Positions 15,704 through 22,713 of a DNA stretch of 23,676 nucleotides are shown piece by piece (position 1 is the first letter of the stretch; every line of letters begins with the position of its first letter). Origin of the DNA: CALMNV01 sp035688975 (GTDB lineage Bacteria; Actinomycetota; Actinomycetes; Actinomycetales; Dermatophilaceae). The notes under the pieces were generated by a model. That model worked only from the letters and a program-made list of their open reading frames with translations, was not told where the DNA came from and made no database searches. Made by a program: the position numbers and the translations under genes. The stretch is taken from assembly GCF_035688975.1 (NCBI RefSeq), contig NZ_DASSMH010000035.1:1-23676 (forward strand), given 5' to 3'.

Positions 15704-15709
15704 GCGCGC

Positions 15710-15715
15710 AACCTA
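15710..15715 (-). promoter_or_regulatory. Candidate -10 element of gluA operon (leaderless)
   Basis: On the minus strand TAGGTT is followed by GCGCGC and the ATG at 15703. A transcript starting about 7 bases after this element would begin at the A of the ATG. Clear -35 sequence is not seen. Confidence 0.45.
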
Positions 15716-15795
15716 CCGGCTTGCCGACGCGCCCGGGAACATCGCGCGAGCGCCGACGCCGAATCGTGAGGAGGGCGGCGAGGGGTTGCGGAGGG

Positions 15796-17211
15796 TCAGC
15801 GGCCGCTCGAGGTGACGAGGGAGGCGGCGCGTTCCACCAGGGCGGTGACCGTTGCCGTGACGGTGGCGGTGACCGTGGCGGTCGCGAGACCGACGGGCGT
15901 GGGGTCTGCGGGGCGTCCCGCGTCGGTCGTATGCCGCCGAACCGCCGTCCCGGAGGGCGCGGGCACGGGCGCGCCCTCGGTGACCGTGACGGTGACCGTC
16001 CTGGTCACGGTGGTCGTCGGCTCGGTGGTAGTCGACGGGACGGTGGTGGTGGTCGTGGTCGTCGGCGGCTCGGTGGTGGTCGTGGTCGTCGTCGGCTCGG
16101 TGGTCGATGTCGTCGGGACGGTGGTCGATGTCGTCGACGGGACCGTCGTCGTCGTGGTGGTCGTCGTCGTCGTGGTGGTCGTCGGCTGGGTGGTCGTCGG
16201 CTGGGTGGTCGTCGGCTCGGTGGTCGTCGGCGCCGTCGTCGTGGCCGTGGTGGTCGGGGCTGGCGACTGCGGGGTTTCGGTCGGGGTCGGGGGGTGCGTA
16301 TGCGCAGCCGGGACGGTCCGCGGAGCCGGCACCGGCACGTCGCCGTCCTCGACGGTGTGGACGACGGCACCGGAGCGGTCGAGCACGAAGGCGGGGGCGG
16401 CGGCATACGGGATGCGGGTCGGCTCGGAGGGCGCGAAGCCCAGGTAGGGCGCCGGGTCGACGTAGTGGCCGTCGATGATCACGTCGAAGTGCAGGTGGCA
16501 GCCGGTGGACCAGCCGGTCGTGCCCACGAGGCCGATGACGTCGCCCTGCTTGACCACGTCACCTTCCTTGACGAGGAACGCGGAGAGGTGGGCGTAGCCG
16601 GTGCGCAGGCTCGCCGTGTGCTCCACGATGACGCGGCGGCCCCATGAGCTGGACTGTTGCGCGAGCACGACGGTGCCGTCGGCGGCCGCATGGATGGGCG
16701 TGCCGCACGTCGCGGCGAGGTCGAGCCCCGTGTGGAACATAGGTCGGCCGAGCACCGGGTGCAGGCGCGGTCCGAAGACGGAGGTCACGCCGCCGGCCAC
16801 GGGTCGGATGAAGCGGGGGCCGCCCACGACCGGTGCGGCCAGCGCGTCGAGGGTGAGCGGTGTCAGGGCGAGGGCGGCGAAGAGCGGCAGGCCGCCGCCA
16901 CGGGCTGCCGCCGTGGCGGGGCCGGTCGGGAGGCCTGCCCCGGCCGTGCCCGCCGGCTGGGCGGAGCCTGGCGAGGAGGCGGAGCCCGACGCGGAGTCGT
17001 CGGCAAGGGAGGTCACTCCCAGGTCCGCCGACCCCGCCACGACCGCCGGACTGCCCGCTGCGAGCACGACCGACGGCTGTGCCGGCACGGAGCGGCCGCC
17101 AAGCAGGGGCAGCAGCGCGACGACGGTGACCATGGCCGCGAAGGGTGCCTTGCGCGTGAGCCGAAGCCGGATCACGCGCGGCTCGCTGGCCGGCCGCGCC
17201 TCCTCATGCAT
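15796..17211 (-). CDS. M23 family metallopeptidase with Thr/Pro-rich tail
   Basis: A 471-residue envelope protein. A basic N-terminus and hydrophobic segment (residues 23-38) act as signal/anchor. The LytM/M23 domain spans about 130-265: His160 and Asp164 in FHTGLDLAA, His208 in GYAHLS, His239 and His241 in CHLHFD, the full zinc site, plus Cys169 and Cys238 that may form a disulfide. It should cleave peptidoglycan cross-bridges. Residues 319-411 are almost only Thr/Pro/Glu/Val, and residues 444-459 repeat the pattern VTAT; no wall-binding domain follows. AGGGGGA precedes the ATG at 17211; a GTG at 17250 is an alternative. Single gene. Confidence 0.9.
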   Translation of the reverse strand: MHEEARPASEPRVIRLRLTRKAPFAAMVTVVALLPLLGGRSVPAQPSVVLAAGSPAVVAGSADLGVTSLADDSASGSASSPGSAQPAGTAGAGLPTGPATAAARGGGLPLFAALALTPLTLDALAAPVVGGPRFIRPVAGGVTSVFGPRLHPVLGRPMFHTGLDLAATCGTPIHAAADGTVVLAQQSSSWGRRVIVEHTASLRTGYAHLSAFLVKEGDVVKQGDVIGLVGTTGWSTGCHLHFDVIIDGHYVDPAPYLGFAPSEPTRIPYAAAPAFVLDRSGAVVHTVEDGDVPVPAPRTVPAAHTHPPTPTETPQSPAPTTTATTTAPTTTEPTTTQPTTTQPTTTTTTTTTTTTTVPSTTSTTVPTTSTTEPTTTTTTTEPPTTTTTTTVPSTTTEPTTTVTRTVTVTVTEGAPVPAPSGTAVRRHTTDAGRPADPTPVGLATATVTATVTATVTALVERAASLVTSSGR

Positions 17212-17313
17212 GCGTGGATCCCCCTGAGGCGGTGACTGGTGTGTCCCCACGATAGGTGGGCGCCAGGGACGGCCGTCGGGGTTCCGCGAAATCCTGGCCG
17301 GGGATCTTCTGGG

Positions 17314-18444
17314 TCAGACGTGCGCCGCCGGGTCAAGGCTTCGGAGCTGGGCCCGGGCCGCGGCCACCATGTCGGCGAAGCGGCCCCGCCGGTTGGCCGC
17401 ATCGGCCTCCTGCATGGCGAAGGCCTCCACGAGCCGCGCGGCAGCTGCTGGGGTGAGGATGCCCGACAGGCTGGGCAGCTCGACGTGCTCCTCCGCATCG
17501 CAGTGGTAGTTGAGGGCGTGCTCGAACAGCCCCAGCTGTGTGTCGAACACCGGCGAGTCGACCCACAGCTCCTCGAGCCGCTCGATCTGCTGCGCCATTC
17601 CCGACTCCTCGAGCGAGCGCTGGTGGCCCACGTCCTGACCGTCCGCAGCGGCCACGAGCGGGTGCAGCAGCTCCTGTTCCACGGCCTCGTGGCCGGCGAG
17701 GAAGGCGAGCAGCTCCCGCAGCGCCTCGCTGCGCGCGTCCCCGGCCGTGGCGTGAACCTGCCGGATGAGGGCGCCGATCCGTGCGTGCTGGGCGGTGAGC
17801 GCCTCGAGGACGTCCGTCGCGGTGACCTCCCCTCGGAAGCGGTCCCGGATCCCGGCGGCCGCCTCCCCGTCGTGGCTCTCGCGCAGGGCGGGGTGGCGGC
17901 TCGAGACCTTGCGGGCTGACGTCAGGTGGCCACCGAGGTAGCCGGCGACCCCGGAAGCGCCCGCCCCGGCGAGGGCGAGTGCGGTCCCGACAGCGTGCCG
18001 GTCCCGGCGCCGAGCAGCCCACGATCCGGCATACAGCCCGATGGCGCTCGCATTGAGCGCGGCGTGCACCACGCCCACCCGCTGTGCCGGCCGCGCCGCG
18101 CGTTCCCACTCGAACCAGCCTGTGACGGCGGTCGGGACGGCCCCGAGCAGACCGATGGCGAGCAGGCGGCGCGCGGCCGGGCGCGACTCGACGCCCCCGG
18201 CCAGGTCGAGGACGGTCGTGGCCGTCCACATTCCGAGCGGCAGGTCCGTCAGCAGCGGGTGCAGCGCGTGACCGAGCCACTCCCCGCGCAGGATGGGAGC
18301 GAGCGACGTCCGGCCCAGGGGTCGAGTGACCCGGCGGATCCGGTCGACGGCCCGGTCGAGGTTGCCGTTGCGCTCGAGGGCCACGGCGGCGCGGAGCGGG
18401 AACGGCATCGTGGGGACCTGGTGTCGCGGGGTGTGGGTGGTCAT
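17314..18444 (-). CDS. DUF2231 membrane domain fused to hemerythrin HHE domain
   Basis: A 376-residue two-part protein. Residues 45-175 contain the DUF2231 core, with LGHALHPLLTDLPLGMWTAT and about four hydrophobic helices. Residues 205-345 form a hemerythrin-like HHE four-helix bundle: His220, His252 with Glu256 (HEAVEQELLHPL), His309, His314 with Glu318/Glu319 (EHALNYHCDAEEHVELP). Such bundles bind a di-iron centre and can sense or handle oxygen, NO or iron. The fusion places the iron site at the membrane. The ATG at 18444 has only weak AAGG upstream. It faces the sigma-factor gene's end; function is inferred from domains only. Confidence 0.85.
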   Translation of the reverse strand: MTTHTPRHQVPTMPFPLRAAVALERNGNLDRAVDRIRRVTRPLGRTSLAPILRGEWLGHALHPLLTDLPLGMWTATTVLDLAGGVESRPAARRLLAIGLLGAVPTAVTGWFEWERAARPAQRVGVVHAALNASAIGLYAGSWAARRRDRHAVGTALALAGAGASGVAGYLGGHLTSARKVSSRHPALRESHDGEAAAGIRDRFRGEVTATDVLEALTAQHARIGALIRQVHATAGDARSEALRELLAFLAGHEAVEQELLHPLVAAADGQDVGHQRSLEESGMAQQIERLEELWVDSPVFDTQLGLFEHALNYHCDAEEHVELPSLSGILTPAAAARLVEAFAMQEADAANRRGRFADMVAAARAQLRSLDPAAHV

Positions 18445-18504
18445 GCCTTGTCCCTACCCAGCCGGGCCCTGGTTATGGCGAACCCGGGCGGACCGTGTGC
18501 CGGG

Positions 18505-19800
18505 TCAGCCGTCGGAGGTGCCGGCGGGGCGGGAGGAGTCACGCATCGACGCGAGTCGACGCTCGAGGAAGTCGCGCTCCCGCTCGTTGTCGACGAGCTC
18601 GAGGGCATGGGCGTAGGCGTGGGTCGCTGCGACAGGTTCCCCGAGGCGCCGCAGCAGCTCGGCTCGGGCGGCCGGGAGGTAGTGGTAGCCGGCGAGCGCC
18701 CCGCTCTCCAGCTCGTCGAGGGCGGCAAGCCCGGCCTGCGGGCCGTCGCGGAAACCGACGGCGATGGCGCGGTTGAGCGCGACGACGGGTGACGGCCACT
18801 CCGCGAGGAGCCGGTCGTAGAGCATGGCCACCCCGCGCCAGTCGGTGTCGTCGAAGGACGGCGCCGTGGCGTGGAACGCGGCGATGGCTGCCTGGAGGAC
18901 GAACCGGCCGGGTCGACCGCCGTGCAGCGCGTCCTGGAGCAGACGGCACCCGTCCCGGATGGCTGCAGCGTCCCAGCGACCGCGGTCCTGCTCCTCGAGC
19001 GGCACGAAGGCGCCGGCGTCGTCGACCCGCGTGGCCGCTCGGGCCTCGCCGAAGACCATGAGGGCGAGCAGCCCGCGCAGCTCACGCTCGTCGGGCATGA
19101 GCTCGAGGAGCGTGCGGGTGAGGTCCACGGCCCGTCCGGTGAGGTCCGAGCGGCGCAGCGCCCCGCCGGACGGGGCGGTGTGGCCGGTCGTGAAGACGAG
19201 ATGGAGCACCATGAGCACCGCGTCGAGCCGCTCGGCGAGCTCGTGGCCAGCCGGCACGCGGTAGGGGATGCGCGCCGCCGTAATCTTCTTCTTGGCACGC
19301 GTGATCCGGGCGGCCATCGTCGACTCGCTGACGAGGAAAGCCGCGGCGATCTCGTCGGTCGTGAGCCCGCAGACCAACCGCAGCGTCAGGGCCACCTGTG
19401 CCTCGCGGGCCAGGGCGGGGTGGCAGCACGTGAAGACGAGCCGCAGGCGGTCGTCAGGCACCTCCCGCCGCCCGTCCGCTCCATCCTGCGCCTCGTCCCA
19501 GCCCGGCCCCGGCACGGTCCGCTCCTCCTCGACGAGCAGCGGCAGCTTGCCGCGCAAGGCGGCCGCGCGACGGTGGCTGTCCACGGCTCGGTTGCGGGCC
19601 GTCGTCGTCAGCCACGCGCCCGGGTTGGGTGGCACTCCGTCGCGCTGCCACGTCTCCAGGGCGCGCACGTAGGCGTCCTGCGCGCACTCCTGCGCCAGGT
19701 CCAGGTCCCCGGCCACGCGCACCGTCGCGGCGAGCACCCGGGCCCACTCGCGACGGTGCGCCTGCGCCAGCGCGCGCCGGACCTCCTCGCGCGGCGTCAC
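18505..19800 (-). CDS. ECF42-type RNA polymerase sigma factor with C-terminal TPR-like extension
   Basis: A 431-residue sigma factor (DUF6596 family). Region 2 is near residues 10-80 (AQECAQDAYVRALETWQRDG), region 4 near 130-185 (LRLVCGLTTDEIAAAFLVSEST then MAARITRAKKKI), then a 240-residue extension with helix-pair repeats (YDRLLAEWPSPVVALNRAIAVG, ALDELESGALAGYHYLPAARAEL). ECF42 factors lack classical anti-sigma partners and their extension is needed for activity. Its start (GTG 19800) is eight bases after the DGPF gene, its usual partner. A TGTCGA -35 element upstream of both genes suggests that it activates its own operon. The sensed signal is unknown. Confidence 0.93.
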   Translation of the reverse strand: MTPREEVRRALAQAHRREWARVLAATVRVAGDLDLAQECAQDAYVRALETWQRDGVPPNPGAWLTTTARNRAVDSHRRAAALRGKLPLLVEEERTVPGPGWDEAQDGADGRREVPDDRLRLVFTCCHPALAREAQVALTLRLVCGLTTDEIAAAFLVSESTMAARITRAKKKITAARIPYRVPAGHELAERLDAVLMVLHLVFTTGHTAPSGGALRRSDLTGRAVDLTRTLLELMPDERELRGLLALMVFGEARAATRVDDAGAFVPLEEQDRGRWDAAAIRDGCRLLQDALHGGRPGRFVLQAAIAAFHATAPSFDDTDWRGVAMLYDRLLAEWPSPVVALNRAIAVGFRDGPQAGLAALDELESGALAGYHYLPAARAELLRRLGEPVAATHAYAHALELVDNERERDFLERRLASMRDSSRPAGTSDG

Positions 19801-19808
19801 GTCGGTGG

Positions 19809-20147
19809 TCAGCCCTCGGGGAAGACCATCACGGGACGGACCTCGACGCCGCCGAAGCGCGCCGGGACGTCCTTGGCGATCGCGAGGGCCTGGTCGAGGT
19901 CGGCGGCCTCGACCAGGTAGTAGCCACCGAGGATCTCCTTGCTCTCGACGAAGGGTCCGTCGGTGACGACGTCGCCGCGGATCGTCGTCGCCGTGTCCGC
20001 GCCCTGCAGGGCGTTGCCGCCCCGGATCGCGCTCCCGTGCTTCTCGGCGAAGCGGTTGTGCGCCGCCATGACCTCCCCGAAGATCTCGGGGCCGGCGTTG
20101 GCGTAGTCGTTCTCGTTCTCGTAGATGAGGACCAGGTACTCGGCCAT
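19809..20147 (-). CDS. DGPF / YCII-related protein linked to ECF42 sigma factor
   Basis: A 112-residue ferredoxin-fold YCII-related protein. It opens MAEYLVLIYENENDY and carries the name-giving motif TDGPFVESKEILGGYYLVEA at about residues 68-87, and the C-terminal VEVRPVMVFPEG. Family members are genetically tied to ECF42 sigma factors and are their targets; a catalytic role is unproven. ATG 20147 is chosen; GAGGAG lies 11 bases upstream. First gene of the two-gene operon. Confidence 0.93.
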   Translation of the reverse strand: MAEYLVLIYENENDYANAGPEIFGEVMAAHNRFAEKHGSAIRGGNALQGADTATTIRGDVVTDGPFVESKEILGGYYLVEAADLDQALAIAKDVPARFGGVEVRPVMVFPEG

Positions 20148-20186
20148 CTTAAGGATCACTCCTCGTTCGGTGGTTCTGACACTCAA

Positions 20187-20215
20187 TCTACGAACGGGGG
20201 TCGCAGAAATCGACA
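20187..20215 (-). promoter_or_regulatory. Candidate ECF42-dependent promoter
   Basis: On the minus strand TGTCGA (20215-20210), 17 bases, then CGTAGA (20192-20187), about 40 bases before the DGPF start at 20147. TGTCGA is the -35 element reported for ECF42 target promoters in Streptomyces; the -10 reported as CGA/TC is matched only partly by CGTA. Supports autoregulation of the DGPF-sigma operon. Confidence 0.55.
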
Positions 20216-20323
20216 GGTCGCCGCGAGACGGGGCGCACGCCTGCGCGGATGAGGCATGCTGGCAGGAGAGAGCGGCTCCCGCTCCTGGTGCGGGAGCCGG
20301 CCGACGACCCGGAGGAGGCCGCC

Positions 20324-20692
20324 ATGAGCGACCTGGTGCTGTTCCTGGAGGCCCGACTCGACGAGGACGAGGCCGCGGCGCGAGCCGCCCTCGGGGGACG
20401 GGCGGAGCAGGTGGCGGGTGGCCCGTCGGCGTGGGCCGAGACCGTCGGGTCGGACGGGCAGGGGCCCGTGCCGTTCTCGGGGACGGGTCCCGAGCGCCTG
20501 CTCGTCGAGTGCGAGGCGAAGCGGCGGATCATCCGCGACATGCAGGAGCAGGTGTCCTTCGCGCATGCCGAGGCGGACCCGCACCGGAGCGCCTCGGCGG
20601 CGCAGATGAGCCAGGGGCTCTACCACGCCCTCATGGTGCTGGCGACGGTGTATGCCGGACACCCGGACTACCGGGACGGCTGGCGCCCCTGA
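20324..20692 (+). CDS. DUF6221-like small protein
   Basis: A 122-residue soluble protein. It starts MSDLVLFLEARLDEDEAAAR behind GGAGGAGG, and has the central ECEAKRRIIRDMQEQ helix and C-terminal ALMVLATVYAGHPDYRDGWRP. These segments match the actinobacterial DUF6221 family, whose members are often phage- or plasmid-associated and have no known function. Acidic N-terminal helix; no catalytic motif or membrane segment seen. It is convergent with the 642-residue unknown gene (22-base gap) and divergent from the DGPF operon. Confidence 0.85.
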   Translation: MSDLVLFLEARLDEDEAAARAALGGRAEQVAGGPSAWAETVGSDGQGPVPFSGTGPERLLVECEAKRRIIRDMQEQVSFAHAEADPHRSASAAQMSQGLYHALMVLATVYAGHPDYRDGWRP

Positions 20693-20714
20693 CGGGCACG
20701 GCATACGCCACGGT

Positions 20715-22643
20715 TCAGGCGACCCGGTTGTAGCGCAGGACGATCCGGTATCGGCTGCCCTCTTCGTCGCTGAGGTAGTCACGCTGCTCGCGATACTGGC
20801 TGGGCACCTTCTCCAGCGGGGTGACCCGCACCTTGATCCCGCTGCCTGTCGTGTACTCGCTGGGGGCCGGCATCGGGACGTCGACGCTGGTCAGGTCCGC
20901 GAGGTCGGCCACCGTCAGGCCGAGGCTGTCGGAGATGATCTCGTCCGCGGGCGCCCACAGGGCCAGGAAGAGGACCACCGTGACCACGATGGCCGCGGCG
21001 ATCAGCAGCACGATCGGGTGCGCCAGGCCGAGCGCCAGAAGATCCTTCAGACCGATCGCGAGAGCGGTGGCGCCGAGGCCCGCGCCGATCGCGGCGAGGG
21101 CGACCTTGAGGTAGTGCAGGAAGGCCTCGCTGAAGCTGTCGATCTGCTCCCGGTACGCCTGCTCGCTGTCGATCTCGAAGCCGGTGATGGACAGGAACAT
21201 CGCGTCGATGCTCGCCTGGTGGGCGAAGAGCAGGGCCGTCATGTCCCGCACGTCACCCGAGTCCAGGTCGCCGAACTCGGGGGAGTCGAAGGCGAGCTCG
21301 TCGCCGAGCAGCAGCTCGGTCAGCCCGAAGGTGACGGGATACGCACGGACGCGCACGCGCACCTCGTCGGAGCCGAGGAAGGACGGGGACGTCTCCTCGA
21401 CTGCAGTCAGCGTCTCGCTGGTGATGGTGAAGCGCGCGCTGTCGGGTGGGACGACGCGCACGAACTGCGGGTTGGACACGATCGGGTCCCCGAGCTGCGG
21501 GATGCCGCTGACGTTGGGCAGGACGACCTGGACGGCGTACACGGCGGGCGCGAGGTCGGTGGGGACGAGGAACGTGATCCGGTCGTGGACGCGGGAGTCG
21601 CGGATGGGGACGGTCTGCCCTCCGACGGTCTCGGTGAGGGGTGTGACGACGTCCCCGACGACATGGGCGTCCACCTCCCGCGTGACGTTCGCGTCGGGCT
21701 GCGCCGTGAGGCGGATCCTGGCGTCGACGCTGATGTAGTTCATCCCGTGCAGCTCGACGCTCTGACCGCCCCGGACCTCGGGGACGCGCAGGCAGGTGAC
21801 CTGGCTGCCGTCGGAGAGGAAGTTCCCGGGGCAGTTGCCCGCCTGCACCTCGCAGCTCGTCTCCGGTATGCCGCCCACGAGCACGACCTCGCAGTGCTGC
21901 TGGAGCTCCTCCGGCTTGTAGTCGCCCGGGCTCAGGTGGGGCAGGAACTCGTTGGTGCGCAGGCCGTTGAGGGCGTAGATCGGCAGCTGGATGTCGAACG
22001 ACTCTCCCTCCGGCTTGAAGAAGCGGTTGCGTCCGGGTCGTTCCTGCTCGACGCCTGCCGAGTCGCCGAAGACGGCGGTCCCGACGCGGGTCGTGATCTC
22101 TCTGGCGAGAGCTGAGGCGAGGCGTGCGGCGTCCACCGGCGTGTCCAGGTCCGTGACGAGCGTCGAGTCGAACAGCTGGTTGCGTTCGGCGGTGCCCAAC
22201 GCGTCGAAGGAACCGAGCGAGCACGACAGCGTCCGCTGCACCGGGGCCGGCATTGCGCGAAGCACGGCGAAGGTCTCCGCCTCGAAGGCGGTGGCGGGGG
22301 CCCGACCGGCGAGGTAACGACGCGACGTCTGCACGAAGCCAGCAGCGAGCGCGGACGGGACGGGGGAGTTGGCGAGGAGCCGGTCCAGCTTGCTGCGCTG
22401 GCTCTGCTTGGGCTTGGACCCGATCGCGAGCGGCACGCACTGCCCGGGCGCGATGGGCTCCGCCGGGCATTCGGCGCAGGTCTCCCGGCACGGCGACGGG
22501 TGCTCGTCGCCGGGGCAGGCGTGGACGTGCACGTCACCCGTGTTGGTGATCTGGATGGCGCCGCAGCCGCAGCCGCCTCCGCAGCCGCAGCCGCGCCGAT
22601 CGCCCCGCTCGCTCGTCGTGGTCGTGTCGCTCGTCGTGCTCAT
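20715..22643 (-). CDS. Large Cys-rich two-helix membrane protein of unknown function
   Basis: A 642-residue protein I do not recognise. Start ATG 22643 has GAGGAG five bases upstream. Residues 16-30 are a Gly/Cys cluster (Cys19, 21, 25, 27), followed by QITNTGDVHVHACPGDEH and more cysteines (43, 52, 56, 59, 69). A helical domain follows (85-200), then residues 210-290 with Cys251, 264, 271 and 284. Residues 285-400 read as beta-sandwich, IPT/TIG- or Ig-like (VRGGQSVELHGMNYISVDA, AVYAVQVVLPNVSG). Two adjacent membrane helices lie at about 513-531 and 541-563, and an 80-residue soluble C-terminus follows (GSGIKVRVTPLEKVPSQYRE). No signal peptide is apparent, so it may be tail-side anchored with a large cytoplasmic part. 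It is 70 bases downstream of the broken HAD/ATPase gene. Confidence 0.8.
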   Translation of the reverse strand: MSTTSDTTTTSERGDRRGCGCGGGCGCGAIQITNTGDVHVHACPGDEHPSPCRETCAECPAEPIAPGQCVPLAIGSKPKQSQRSKLDRLLANSPVPSALAAGFVQTSRRYLAGRAPATAFEAETFAVLRAMPAPVQRTLSCSLGSFDALGTAERNQLFDSTLVTDLDTPVDAARLASALAREITTRVGTAVFGDSAGVEQERPGRNRFFKPEGESFDIQLPIYALNGLRTNEFLPHLSPGDYKPEELQQHCEVVLVGGIPETSCEVQAGNCPGNFLSDGSQVTCLRVPEVRGGQSVELHGMNYISVDARIRLTAQPDANVTREVDAHVVGDVVTPLTETVGGQTVPIRDSRVHDRITFLVPTDLAPAVYAVQVVLPNVSGIPQLGDPIVSNPQFVRVVPPDSARFTITSETLTAVEETSPSFLGSDEVRVRVRAYPVTFGLTELLLGDELAFDSPEFGDLDSGDVRDMTALLFAHQASIDAMFLSITGFEIDSEQAYREQIDSFSEAFLHYLKVALAAIGAGLGATALAIGLKDLLALGLAHPIVLLIAAAIVVTVVLFLALWAPADEIISDSLGLTVADLADLTSVDVPMPAPSEYTTGSGIKVRVTPLEKVPSQYREQRDYLSDEEGSRYRIVLRYNRVA

Positions 22644-22713
22644 GCTGACTCCTCGGTCGATGCCTCCATCCGGAAAGAGGCCTGCCACGGCCTCCTGATA
22701 CGGGGGGACCAGC

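Noticed and set aside
15830..16260. Dense GTC/GTG repeats resembling a CRISPR or satellite array
   Set aside because: There are no fixed-length repeats with unique spacers; the pattern is explained by Thr/Val codons of the M23 protein tail.
1738..21872. The GTATGCCG motif as a polar chromosome-segregation (KOPS-like) signal
   Set aside because: Ten copies of the core lie in each orientation, with no strand bias in this window.
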